Under the pieces are notes generated by a model. The model saw nothing but the letters and a program-made list of their open reading frames with translations. It did no database searches and was not told the DNA's origin. A stretch of 64,000 nt of DNA, taken from positions 1 to 64,000 of the forward strand of contig JAGAAW010000088.1 of the NCBI GenBank assembly GCA_017615055.1. Direction: 5' to 3'. The position numbers were made by a program, and so were the translations under genes. Position 1 is the stretch's first letter; each line of letters opens with the position of its first letter. Shown here in pieces: positions 43,225 to 53,000 of this stretch. Source of the stretch: Fibrobacter sp. (GTDB taxonomy: Bacteria; Fibrobacterota; Fibrobacteria; Fibrobacterales; Fibrobacteraceae).

Positions 43225-46200
43225 ATGAGTATTGAAGAACAGATCAAACCGATCGATTGGGCTAAGGATCACGGGGTCAAGAGTGAACTCGTGATGAAAC
43301 TTCTGCGCGACAACGGCGTCAAGGTCTTGACGCAGGTGTCGAAGGTGAACGCTTCGGAATTCGAAAAGATCGAAGCGGCTGTCGCCGAAGAGAAGAAAAA
43401 ACAGGATGCCCGCTCCAAGAACCTGAAGAAGGCGTCTTCTTCCGATGCAGAATCTTCTACCGAGAAGAAGAAGTCGACGACTACGTCGACGATGAAGGAC
43501 GGCGTGAAGATCAGCCTCAAGAAGGCTACTACGACTAAGAAGGCAACGACGAAGCCCGCTGCAACGAAGGCTGCGGCAAAGCCCGCTGCCACCGAGGCCC
43601 CCGCAGCCGCAGCTCCCGCAAGCGCGCCTGCTGCCCCCGCGGCACCGGCTAAGGTTGAAGCCCCCAAGGTCGAAACGCCCGCTGCACCGAAGCCCGTAGA
43701 GGCTCCTGCTGCACCGGAGGCTCCCAAGCCCCAGGCCCCCGCTCCCGAGAAACCCGCCGCTGCTCCCGAAAAGCCTGTTGCAGCGCCGGCACCGGAACCG
43801 GCAGTGAAGCCTGATCCCAAGCCTGTCGCGGCTGCCCCTGCAGCCCCGACGATGATGACCGCAGATACTGAACTCAAGCAGCCCCCGATGAAGGCCCAGG
43901 TGTTCAAGCCCGATGCCGCTATCCTCGCGCGTATCGCGAAGTCCCAGCAGCAACAGCAGGGCGGCCGCGGTCCGGGTGGCAACCGTCGCCCCGGCCCCGG
44001 TGGTCGTGGCCCGAGCAATGCCCAGGGTTACACTGGCTCGTTCGGCCCGCGTAGCAGCGGCACCGGCGACAATCGTGGTAATGGCCAGCGCAGGCCCGGT
44101 CAGGGCGGCGCCAGCAGCTCCCGCGGCGGCTACACTGGCCGTAACGGCGGGTTCTCCAGCGGTTCCATGCAGGAGGCGTTCAACGCGAGCGCACCTGGAA
44201 TGGGTTCGCAGAATGCCGGCAAGGGCGGCAACTCCGCAAAGGGCCAGAATGGCCGTCACGGCAACGACAAGAACCGCCGTGGTAACAGCCGTGACCGCCA
44301 GGAACAGCAGAAGGAACAGCAGCAGGAAATGGTACGCCAGAACGTCTCGCGCGTGATGGCCGACCTTTCCAAGAAGCCTGTCAAGAAAGTTTATCGCAAG
44401 GAACACAACGACAACGATTCCGGCGAAGAGAAGAAGATTCTCAAGACTTCCGACTTCATTACCGTGGGCGAACTCGCTGGCCTTATGGACCAGATGCCTG
44501 CCCGCGTGATTGCGAAGTGCATGGAGATGGGCATGATGGTGACCATCAATGCCCGCCTCGATTTCGAGACCATCCAGATTCTTGCCGACGAGTTTGGCTA
44601 CGAGGCCCAGCTCATGGAGGAATACGAAGAGGAAGCTCTCGGCGTGGAAGAGGAATCCCAGGAAAACCTGAAGCCGCGCCATCCGGTGGTGACCGTGATG
44701 GGCCACGTGGACCACGGTAAGACTTCTCTCCTCGACTGGATCCGCAAGACTCACGTGGTTTCTGGCGAATCGGGTGGCATTACCCAGCACATCGGTGCAT
44801 ACGAAGTAACGACGGCGCAGGGCAAGGTGACCTTCCTCGATACTCCGGGTCACGAGGCGTTCAGCGCCATGCGTGCCCGCGGTTCTCAGGTGACCGACGT
44901 GATCGTGCTCGTTGTGGCTGCCGACTCCATGGTGATGCCCCAGACGGTTGAATGTATTGAACTTGCAAAGCGCGAGAAGGTCCCGATGGTTGTCGCCATC
45001 ACGAAGATTGACCTTCCGACGGCGAACCCCGACAAGATCCGCGCACAACTTGCCGAACGTGGCGTTGAAGTGGAACAGTGGGGTGGTACCACGAGCTGTG
45101 TGGAAGTTTCCGCACGCAATGGCCAGGGTATGGACCAGCTCCTGGAAACGCTCGCGCTCGAAGCCGAAGTTCAGGAACTCAAGGCGAACCCGGACGCTCA
45201 CGCCCGCGGTGCCGTGGTGGAATCCAAGCTCGACGTGGGTAAGGGCTCCATGGCTACGATCCTTGTGCAGAACGGTACGCTCCATGTGGGTGACCCGTTT
45301 GTTTGCGGTATCTACGCCGGTCGCGTGCGCGCCATGTTCAACGAACGTGGCGAGCAGCTCAAGGCTGTGCCGCCTTCCAGCCCGTGCCAGGTGCTCGGTT
45401 TCGACGGTACGCCGCAGGCCGGTGACGACCTCATCGTGGTCGACGACGAAAAGACGGCACGCGAAATTGCGAGCAAGCGCCGCATGGCCGCTCGCGAACG
45501 CGACCTGCGCGCCCGCAAGACGGTTTCTCTCGAGAACTCCTTCAACGACAAGAAGGAAGGCAAGCTCTCCGAACTCAACCTTATCGTCAAGGCGGACGTG
45601 GGTGGTTCTGCCGAAGCTCTTGCCGCCTCTCTCGAAAAGCTTACCAACAGGGAAGTGCGCGTCAACATCATCCGCAAGGGTGTGGGTACCATTACGGAAT
45701 CCGATATCCTGCTTGCGACGACCGCATCTGCCATCATCGTCTCGTTCCACCTGATGCCCTCGCTCTCTATCCGCGAGATGGCTCAAAAGGAAGGCATCGA
45801 AATCCGCAACTACCGCGTGATTTACGACTGCATCGAGGATATCAAGAACGCCGTGGAAGGCCTGTTGAAGCCGATTATGCGCGAGGAACTTTCGGGCGAA
45901 GCCGAAATCCGCCAGGTCTTCAAGATTCCGAAGATCGGCCTCATCGCCGGCTGTATGGTGACAGACGGCGAAGTGGACCGCACCTCTCACGTTCGCGTGT
46001 ACCGCAACGGCGTGGAACTCGGTACGACCGTGGTCCAGTCCTTGAAGCGCATGAAGGACGACGTCAAGTCGGTCGCTCGTGGCTTCGAGTGCGGTATCGG
46101 CCTCAAGGGCTACGACGATATCAAGGAAGGCGACAGCCTCATCTTCTTCAAGGAAGTCAAGGTTGCACGTACGCTTGAAGACGTCGCCCGCGAAGAAGCC

Positions 46201-46242
46201 GAAGAAAAGGCCAAGAAGGCCGCCGAGGAAAAGGACGCCTAA
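43225..46242 (+). CDS. infB: Translation initiation factor IF-2
   Basis: 1005 residues. An IF2 N-terminal helical domain is followed by a very long alanine/proline/lysine-rich segment (about 70-230) and a glycine/arginine-rich segment to about 375, then IF2_N, the GTPase and the C-terminal domains. GTPase motifs: GHVDHGKTS (G1), DTPGHEAF (G3). The G4 motif is TKID rather than the usual NKID (see findings). IF2 places initiator tRNA on the 30S subunit and promotes subunit joining. Its stop overlaps the rbfA start as TAATG. Confidence 0.97.
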   Translation: MSIEEQIKPIDWAKDHGVKSELVMKLLRDNGVKVLTQVSKVNASEFEKIEAAVAEEKKKQDARSKNLKKASSSDAESSTEKKKSTTTSTMKDGVKISLKKATTTKKATTKPAATKAAAKPAATEAPAAAAPASAPAAPAAPAKVEAPKVETPAAPKPVEAPAAPEAPKPQAPAPEKPAAAPEKPVAAPAPEPAVKPDPKPVAAAPAAPTMMTADTELKQPPMKAQVFKPDAAILARIAKSQQQQQGGRGPGGNRRPGPGGRGPSNAQGYTGSFGPRSSGTGDNRGNGQRRPGQGGASSSRGGYTGRNGGFSSGSMQEAFNASAPGMGSQNAGKGGNSAKGQNGRHGNDKNRRGNSRDRQEQQKEQQQEMVRQNVSRVMADLSKKPVKKVYRKEHNDNDSGEEKKILKTSDFITVGELAGLMDQMPARVIAKCMEMGMMVTINARLDFETIQILADEFGYEAQLMEEYEEEALGVEEESQENLKPRHPVVTVMGHVDHGKTSLLDWIRKTHVVSGESGGITQHIGAYEVTTAQGKVTFLDTPGHEAFSAMRARGSQVTDVIVLVVAADSMVMPQTVECIELAKREKVPMVVAITKIDLPTANPDKIRAQLAERGVEVEQWGGTTSCVEVSARNGQGMDQLLETLALEAEVQELKANPDAHARGAVVESKLDVGKGSMATILVQNGTLHVGDPFVCGIYAGRVRAMFNERGEQLKAVPPSSPCQVLGFDGTPQAGDDLIVVDDEKTAREIASKRRMAARERDLRARKTVSLENSFNDKKEGKLSELNLIVKADVGGSAEALAASLEKLTNREVRVNIIRKGVGTITESDILLATTASAIIVSFHLMPSLSIREMAQKEGIEIRNYRVIYDCIEDIKNAVEGLLKPIMREELSGEAEIRQVFKIPKIGLIAGCMVTDGEVDRTSHVRVYRNGVELGTTVVQSLKRMKDDVKSVARGFECGIGLKGYDDIKEGDSLIFFKEVKVARTLEDVAREEAEEKAKKAAEEKDA

Positions 46243-46595
46243 TGAGCCGCAGAACAGACAGACTGGGCGAACAGTTCCGCGAGGAAATCGGAAAGCTCCT
46301 GCAGAAGGGGCTCAAGGATCCTCGCGTGAGCAGCCTTGCGAGCATTACCCGCGTGACGATTACCGAAGACCTGAGCTATGCGAAGATTCTCGTGTCCGTC
46401 ATGGGTACCGACAAGGAAAAGACCGATTCCCTGATAGGCCTCAACAATTCCGCGGGCTTTATCCGCGGCGTGTTGGGCAAGTCGCTCAAGATACGCAAGA
46501 TTCCCGAACTGAAGTTCGTGCTGGACGAGAACCTGGAACATGCGATGCATATCGAGGAAATCCTCGCCGAGCTGAAGCAGAAAGGGGAACTCTAG
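46242..46595 (+). CDS. rbfA: Ribosome-binding factor A
   Basis: 117 residues, normal size. RTDRLGEQFREEIGKLLQKG, DPRVSSLASITRVTITEDLSYAKI-type strands and the end IPELKFVLDENLEHAMHIEEIL match the KH-fold family that acts in 16S rRNA 5-prime end maturation. Overlaps infB by one base. Confidence 0.95.
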   Translation: MSRRTDRLGEQFREEIGKLLQKGLKDPRVSSLASITRVTITEDLSYAKILVSVMGTDKEKTDSLIGLNNSAGFIRGVLGKSLKIRKIPELKFVLDENLEHAMHIEEILAELKQKGEL

Positions 46596-47603
46596 TTGGC
46601 TCCTTCGGGATTCATCCTGCTGGACAAAGCTGCCGGCGAAACATCGTTCAAGGCCCTTTTCCCGTTGAAAAGGGTCTTTTGTACTAAGCGCGTGGGGCAT
46701 GCCGGGACGCTCGACCTGCGTGCGTCGGGCCTGATTATCGCCGCCACCGGGCGTGCGACGCGCCTGTTGCCTTACGTGGAGGCGAAGGACAAGTGCTACA
46801 CGTTCCGCCTGCATCTGGGCTACGAGACCGATACGCTCGAATGGGACGGCGACGTAGTGGAACAGGATGCTTGCTGTCATCCTGGAGCCGAAGGCTATAC
46901 GACACTTGGGACAGAGTCCCTTAGTGGCAGTTATCCTCTTTGTGGAGATAGGATCCATGCAGTAAACCGTGCCGCCCTCGAGGCAATCCTCCCGCAATTC
47001 ACGGGCGACATCGACCAGGTTCCACCCCGCTATTGCGCGGTGAAGATTGACGGTCGCCGCGCGAGCGACTGGGCCGAACGCGGGAAGGATTTCGAGATGA
47101 AACCGCGCCGCATCCACATCGAATCACTCAAGGTCGTGGGCGAGGGCGGCATTACCGAAGGCTGCTCCGGCAAGGAATTCGCGACGTTCGATATCGAGTG
47201 CGTGTGCAGCAAGGGAACCTACGTGCGTGCGCTCGGGCGCGACATTGCCCGCGCTCTCGGGACTTGCGGGTGCGTCTCGCAGATTCGTCGCCACCGCATC
47301 GGGATGGTCTCCGTGGAATCCGCCGTGCGCGGGGAAGACCTGACGCGCGAACACCTCAAATCCGTGGAACAGGTGCTCGACTTCCCGGTCGTGAAACTCG
47401 ATGCAGACCAGATGGCGGTTATCCGCAAGGGCAACTGGATTCCGTGGCGCGAACCCGTGGAAGGAGCCGAAAAACAGCAGGGCCGAGGCGACGACTGCGA
47501 AAGGCTCGTGTTTGCCGCCGATGCAAATGGTAACGTGCTGAGCGTGTGCCGCTATGAACCGGGCCGCATCTGCCCGAAGATATATCTAGGGGAAGATGAG
47601 TAA
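46596..47603 (+). CDS. truB: tRNA pseudouridine-55 synthase with repeat-derived insert
   Basis: 335 residues from a TTG immediately after the rbfA stop (GGGGAA upstream). Catalytic aspartate D40 lies in VGHAGTLDLRASG, a slightly altered form of GTLDPxASG. Other signatures: YTFRLHLGYETDTLEWDGD, QVPPRYCAVKIDGRRASDWA, CSKGTYVRALGRDIA. Between DVVEQ and NRAALEAIL is an extra stretch of about 30 residues (ACCHPGAEGYTTLGTESLSG and on) that coincides with a palindromic repeat element. TruB makes pseudouridine 55 in the T-loop of tRNAs. Confidence 0.93.
   Translation: MAPSGFILLDKAAGETSFKALFPLKRVFCTKRVGHAGTLDLRASGLIIAATGRATRLLPYVEAKDKCYTFRLHLGYETDTLEWDGDVVEQDACCHPGAEGYTTLGTESLSGSYPLCGDRIHAVNRAALEAILPQFTGDIDQVPPRYCAVKIDGRRASDWAERGKDFEMKPRRIHIESLKVVGEGGITEGCSGKEFATFDIECVCSKGTYVRALGRDIARALGTCGCVSQIRRHRIGMVSVESAVRGEDLTREHLKSVEQVLDFPVVKLDADQMAVIRKGNWIPWREPVEGAEKQQGRGDDCERLVFAADANGNVLSVCRYEPGRICPKIYLGEDE
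46875..46957. repeat. Palindromic repeat element inside truB
   Basis: Left arm TGTCATCCTGGAG and right arm GATAGGATCCA match the arms of the elements at 20634 and 30262; the centre is expanded and includes hairpin GGGAC-AGA-GTCCC at 46908-46920. It keeps the truB reading frame. Confidence 0.7.
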
Positions 47604-47609
47604 GGAAGA

Positions 47610-48521
47610 ATGCCGGTGAACGCGAAACAGAAAAGAGCCGTGACGATGGGTAATTTTGATGGCTGCCATTTGGGACACCAGGCGCTTTTCCGTACCCTGA
47701 AGGCTGTCGCCGAAGTCAACGGGCTGAAGCCTACGGTCATCAGTTTTGAACCGCATTCCAATTACGTGCTGCGCACTCCCGGTGATCCGCTGCTCCTTAC
47801 GACTACCGAAGAAAAACGCGAATTTATTGAAAGTCTTGGTCTCGAATTTTTGGTGTTGCCGTTCACTCCCGATGTGGCGAAACTCCCGTTCGATGTTTTT
47901 GTGCGTCAGGAACTTATTGAAAAGCGCGGCGTGTGCTCCATGTTCTTCGGGCACGACCATTGCTTTGGTGCTGGGGGCAAGGGCAACTACGAGACGATTA
48001 CCGCCGCGTTCCCGGAACTTTCCACGCAGATGCTTTCCATCGTGTTGCACAAGGGTGAACGCGTGAGTTCTTCCGCCGTGCGCAATGCGCTTTTGAACGG
48101 CGACGTTTCCCGCGCACAGACTTACCTCGGGCGCCCCTACCGCCTTTCGGGAACTGTAGTCGTGGGCAAGCGCCTTGGGCATACCATCGGGTTCCCGACT
48201 GCGAATTTGCAGGTGGAACAGTACAAGTTCCTGCCGAAATCCGGCGTGTACGTGGCGTCCGCGAGGCTTGCGGATGGCCGCATCTGCCGTGCCGTGGTGA
48301 ATATCGGCGTGCAGCCCTCTGCGCCCGGGCCCCACCAGATGGCCATCGAGGCCTTCCTTCTCGATTTTAGCGAGGATATCTATGGGCAGCACCTGGTGCT
48401 TGACCTGATGGCCTACCTGCGCCCAGAACAGAAATTTGCCAGCATGGAAGACCTCGTGCGCCAAATCGGCATGGACGCCGACACCGCCAAGAACTACAAC
48501 GGCAACCACTGGGCCGAATAG
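47610..48521 (+). CDS. ribF: Bifunctional riboflavin kinase / FAD synthetase
   Basis: 303 residues. FAD synthetase half: VTMGNFDGCHLGHQALF (the HxGH nucleotidyltransferase motif) and FFGHDHCFGAGGKGN. Riboflavin kinase half: TVVVGKRLGHTIGFPTANLQ and GVQPSAPGPHQMAIEAFLLDF. Makes FMN and FAD from riboflavin. Last gene of the rimP operon, 6 nt after truB. Confidence 0.95.
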   Translation: MPVNAKQKRAVTMGNFDGCHLGHQALFRTLKAVAEVNGLKPTVISFEPHSNYVLRTPGDPLLLTTTEEKREFIESLGLEFLVLPFTPDVAKLPFDVFVRQELIEKRGVCSMFFGHDHCFGAGGKGNYETITAAFPELSTQMLSIVLHKGERVSSSAVRNALLNGDVSRAQTYLGRPYRLSGTVVVGKRLGHTIGFPTANLQVEQYKFLPKSGVYVASARLADGRICRAVVNIGVQPSAPGPHQMAIEAFLLDFSEDIYGQHLVLDLMAYLRPEQKFASMEDLVRQIGMDADTAKNYNGNHWAE

Positions 48522-48663
48522 AAACCTGGCCCACGCCGCTGAAAATTTCCTATGATTGGATAGAAAAAGTCCAACCAGTAATAAGAAAATATAATGGAAA
48601 CAAGAGATGTAATTTTCGGAATAATTCGATAACTATTCCTAGAATACAGAAAAGAGGTTAAAA

Positions 48664-49041
48664 ATGCTGAAATTTGGAAAGAAAATTTTTATAGCATTCT
48701 TTTTATTTTTTCTCTTTATATTTGCTTATATAAAGTTTGAAAGATCTCCAATAAAAAGTGATTGGGGGTCAGGTTATTTCTATGTTTCCACAACAGCGAA
48801 TTGCCATTCTTGTATATCACCAGAAGATGCTTTGTTCCTTGAAGATCAATCACAAAAAACATATAAAGACACTGTTCAATTAGATATACATTATTATGGC
48901 ATTGATGGTGTAATTGGAGTCGTCAAGTATGAAGGAGGGCGAAGCGATGGATTTTTGGATGGTTTCGACTGTAAATCATATTTTTTAAATGTCGGCAACA
49001 TCTATTTTGGTCCTTTTGGTGAAACAATGGCTACGTATTGA
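48664..49041 (+). CDS. AT-rich orphan gene, single membrane anchor
   Basis: 125 residues. One strongly hydrophobic N-terminal helix (IFIAFFLFFLFIFAYI), then a short soluble domain with three cysteines (CHSCIS, DGFDCKSYFL). Base composition is far more AT-rich than the flanking genes. GAGG lies 9 nt upstream. I do not recognise the family. It leads two more AT-rich genes. Confidence 0.55.
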   Translation: MLKFGKKIFIAFFLFFLFIFAYIKFERSPIKSDWGSGYFYVSTTANCHSCISPEDALFLEDQSQKTYKDTVQLDIHYYGIDGVIGVVKYEGGRSDGFLDGFDCKSYFLNVGNIYFGPFGETMATY

Positions 49042-49051
49042 ATCACTATGA

Positions 49052-49651
49052 TTGGAGAGGTATGTAAAACTTCGGGATACTATAGTGGACAAAGTATTTG
49101 ACAATTTTAGCAAACATGTCTTTCTATTTTGGGAGTACCTCACTAAAATAGGCGTGGTTTTGTTTACGCTGGTAAATGTCTTCTTTTTAAGCATGTGTAG
49201 CAGATCTGAATACTCTGAGGGACTGCCTCATACTCTATTGAAATCACGAACCGCTGAGGGCCAACTTTCCTCTTGCGAAATCGAAGGGAAAAAAATATAT
49301 CACTACAAGAAACCGAAAAAAATTGACGGTTTGCAATATTATTATCGCGGTGATAGAGATGTTAGGGATGAATGGGGGCTTGCGTATAAAGATGGGAGTG
49401 GTTACCATCCGTTAATATCTGTTTTGGTTCCCTTCCAACAATTGCCTGGTTTAGAGTTTTTCATTTTCGATAAGCCCAATGAGTATATAGTCTTTTATTA
49501 TTTGAACAATGAGGATGGTCGAATTGATAGTATTCGGGTTGATGAGCAGCCTTTTTCAAAAGAAGTTGTACTCAAGAAACTAAATCCGTCTGATTTAAAA
49601 GAATCGTACGTGAAGAATGCGACTTGTTTTGTAGATAGGGGACAAAGATGA
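49052..49651 (+). CDS. AT-rich orphan gene, possible lipoprotein or membrane-anchored protein
   Basis: Up to 199 residues if started at the TTG at 49052; a GTG at 49085 is an alternative. A hydrophobic segment (IGVVLFTLVNVFFLSMC) ends in a possible lipobox, followed by a soluble domain (HYKKPKKIDGLQYYYRGDRD, FIFDKPNEYIVFYYLNNEDG). Nothing recognised. Overlaps the next gene by ATGA. Confidence 0.5.
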   Translation: MERYVKLRDTIVDKVFDNFSKHVFLFWEYLTKIGVVLFTLVNVFFLSMCSRSEYSEGLPHTLLKSRTAEGQLSSCEIEGKKIYHYKKPKKIDGLQYYYRGDRDVRDEWGLAYKDGSGYHPLISVLVPFQQLPGLEFFIFDKPNEYIVFYYLNNEDGRIDSIRVDEQPFSKEVVLKKLNPSDLKESYVKNATCFVDRGQR

Positions 49652-49914
49652 TATCAAAAATATTGTCAATTCTATGTATTTTATCGTTGTGTATTGAGGC
49701 TGTGATTGAAATCCATCATTTTCTATTAGACGCTTCTTTTGATTGTTTTAGTCCAATTTGGGCAATGCGTTGCTTTGTTATTTTGCTTATTGTTGTTTCG
49801 GCTGTTGCATTGTTTTTTGAAACGATAAATGTGCGTATCCGGTATTTACCGAGAAAGTCATGGATGGTTCTTATTTGGTTAATAGCATTCTTTGGTTGGT
49901 GTCAAATGTTATAA
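49648..49914 (+). CDS. AT-rich orphan small membrane protein
   Basis: 88 residues with about three hydrophobic segments (ISKILSILCILSLCIEAVI, FVILLIVVSAVALFF, WMVLIWLIAFFGWC). Translationally coupled to the previous gene. Function unknown. Confidence 0.5.
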   Translation: MISKILSILCILSLCIEAVIEIHHFLLDASFDCFSPIWAMRCFVILLIVVSAVALFFETINVRIRYLPRKSWMVLIWLIAFFGWCQML

Positions 49915-49997
49915 ATGAAGAAGAAATGTTTGAATATAATTCCCAAGGTAGGATTGCTGCGCAACATCGTGTGGACTATGCAGGGGTTTAATAAGAG

Positions 49998-50018
49998 GGT
50001 CGCTCTGGCGGCCTTTTT
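49998..50018 (+). terminator. Probable intrinsic terminator of the AT-rich island
   Basis: Stem GGTCGC / GCGGCC with one G-T pair and a TCTG loop, followed by TTTTT, about 85 nt after the stop at 49914. Confidence 0.55.
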
Positions 50019-50045
50019 CTGTGATTAGTTTGTGCTGAAATCTTG

Positions 50046-53000
50046 CTATACGAGGGTGTTGTCGAGTCCGAAGACTTCGCCGAGCTGCTTGTCGTCCATG
50101 TCGGCGAGCCAGGTTTCGCCCGCGCTCACGGTCATGTTCGCGATGGATTTCTTTGTCTCGAGAAGCGCGTTGATTTTTTCTTCGAACGTTCCCTTGGTGA
50201 TGAACCTGTGGACCTGCACGTTGCGTGTCTGCCCGATACGGAAGGCGCGGTCGGTGGCCTGCGCTTCGATGGCGGGGTTCCACCACAAGTCGTAATGGAT
50301 GACCTGCGATGCGGCGGTGAGGTTGAGGCCCGTTCCGCCCGCCTTGAGCGAGAGGATAAGCACCTTGCATTCGGGGTTCTTCTGGAAGTCCTCGATCATG
50401 GAGGTGCGCAGCGTTTGCGTGCATCCGCCGTGGTAGAAGTGCGTGCGGAGCCCGAGTTCCTCGGTGATGACGCGTTCGAGCAGGAATCCCATCTCGGCGA
50501 ACTGCGTGAAGATGAGTGTCTTTTCGCCCTGTTCCTGAATGGAGGTGAGCAGGTCAAGGAGCATCTGGAGTTTGCCGGAGGTAAGGGCCGGCGCTTTCTC
50601 CACCGGGGCACTTGTTGCCTCTGCCGTTTCTGCCGGCGTCGCTTCGGCAGGTTGGTCGCTTGCCTCGGTGTTATTTTGCGGTGCAACAGCCGCCCCTTTC
50701 AGGAATGTCGCGGGGTGGTTGCAGATCTGCTTGAGCGCGAGAATCATCTGCAATATGATTCCCTTGCGCTTGAATAGCGCGTGCGCGTCGTTCGCCTTCT
50801 CGCTCATCGCCTGTTCCATCTCGAGTTCCTGCATGAAGTGCTCGAGCGTTTTCTGGTACAGAGCCGCCTGCGGCTTGGTGAGTTCGGCGTATTCGTCCTG
50901 GATAATCTTGTCGGGCAGGTCGCTGATGATGCTCTTGTCTGTCTTCAGGCGACGCAGCATGAAGGGCGCGGTAATCTTCCGGAAGGTTTCCGCCACCTTC
51001 TCGTTGCCCATTTTCTGGATGGGCGTTTCGAACTTTTCGCGGAATTCGGCGGCGCTCGGGAAGAACCCGCGGTTTGCGAAGTCCATGATGGTCCAGAATT
51101 CCATGAGGCGGTTTTCGACGGGAGTGCCGCTCATCGCGATTTTCATGGGGGCGCGCATCCGGCGCAGCAGCCTGCTCTGTTCACTGTCTGCGTTCTTGAT
51201 GTTCTGCGCTTCGTCAATGACGATGGCCTGCCACGGGCGTTCGTTCAGTTCTTCGAAGTCCTTGCGGAATGTTGCATAGGTCGTGAGCAACACGTCGGCG
51301 TTGAATTTCTCGAGGTTGCGGCTTCCGCCGTGGTAGGCGAAGAACGTAAGTTCTGGCGCGAACTTCTTGATTTCGACCTGCCAGTTGCACAACAGGCCTG
51401 CAGGCATCACCACGAGCGCCTTCTTTTCGGCCAATTTGCCTTCTTCGTGCATCTTGAGGAGGAATGCGATGACCTGGAGGGTCTTTCCGAGGCCCATGTC
51501 ATCGGCGAGTATGCAGCCGAAACCGATTTCGAGGTTCTTGTACATCCACGAGTAGCCGCGCACCTGGTAGGGGCGCATGGTCGCGTTCAGGTGCTCGGGG
51601 AGGGCGACTTCGGTTTCGCTGCGCCAGGAATCGAACTGCTGCTTGAATTCGCCCGCCATGTCGACCGGGATGCCGTCGCATTCTCCGGTGAAGCACGCCT
51701 GCACGAGTTTCGCCTGCGTGATGACCGGCGCGTCGTCCGCGCCTTCGCTGTCCGCGCTTTCGCCGTTCACGCCTTCCGTACCCGCGCCGTCTTTACCCGC
51801 GTTTTCGCTGTCTGCGGCGCCTTCCGTACCCGCATTGGGATCTTTCGCGCCTTTCGCGCGGCCTTCAATCTGCTCGCGGATGCGTTGCAGGTCCTCGGCG
51901 CTCACCTCCACATACTGCGACTTGTATTTCAGCAGGCCGTCCGCATTCTCGGCAAGTTCCAGGAATTCTTCCGCCGACACGTTCTCGTCGCCAATCGCCA
52001 CTTCCCAGTCAAAATCGAGCAGGTCGTTCGCGGTGAAAGCCCCGAAACTCATGCTGCCCTGCAGGCGAATCTTGGGCTTGGGCTTGCCCACGTTCATCAG
52101 GTTCTTCGGAATTTCGGTCTTGATGCCGAAAATTTCGAGTTTCTTGAGGCAATCCTGCAAGAACTGGAGCAGTACGGCTCCCTGCATCATGATGGGGGAG
52201 GCCGCACGGTTCTCGATGTAGGTGCCCATCGGCTTGAAGGAATCTGCGATGCCGTTCAGGATGTTCAAAATCGAGAGCAGGCGCGCATCGTTCTCTTCGA
52301 ATAAAGTAGAAATGGGTGTGAGTTTGTCCGTATCGATGACGAAAACTTCGAGTGCGACCTGCTCGCCGGTCTCGTAGCACTTGAATAGCAGTTGCGTGCG
52401 GAAGTCGAGGCTCGAATAGACGGAAAACCACTTCTGGATGCCCGCCGGTACGGAGAGCATGTTGCCCGCGAGCCTGCCCGAGACGCACGTGAAGAAGAAC
52501 GATAGCAGGTTCCCGTGGTTTGTCTTGAGCGCGGGCTTGTACGTGTGTGCGAACCGCAGCAGCTGCGAAATAAACAGCGAGAGCACCTGTTCCGCGGGTT
52601 CCGCCATTTCCACGAATTCCTCTTCGCGGGCGGTGAACGCGAACTTTTGCGGGGCGGCCGCCTCGAGGTCCGCGACAATCCCGAGGATATCGGGCAACAT
52701 TTCAGCGGGGAGCCAGCGCACCTGCGCGACATCCTTGTGCGTCCAGAAGACCTGCGGGTAGATGGCGCCCGTGCGTACCAGGTGGAACGCCACCTTCAAC
52801 AGCAAGAACAGGTAGCATGCCGTGTAGTGGTGCCAGGAGAGGTTGCGGCCCCCGAGCCAGCTCACGGCTCCCATCACCTGGGGCACGCTGAGGCCCGTCT
52901 CGATGACGTTCCCGCCTTCGTTCAGGTGGTCAAAGTGCCAGCGCCAGCCGTTCTTGTGGTAGATGCGCATGGCCTCGTTCTCGGCGATAAACGTCTTGGA

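Noticed and set aside
43540-43900. Low-complexity alanine/proline block in infB as a repeat or insertion
   Set aside because: Long variable N-terminal regions of this composition are normal in IF-2.
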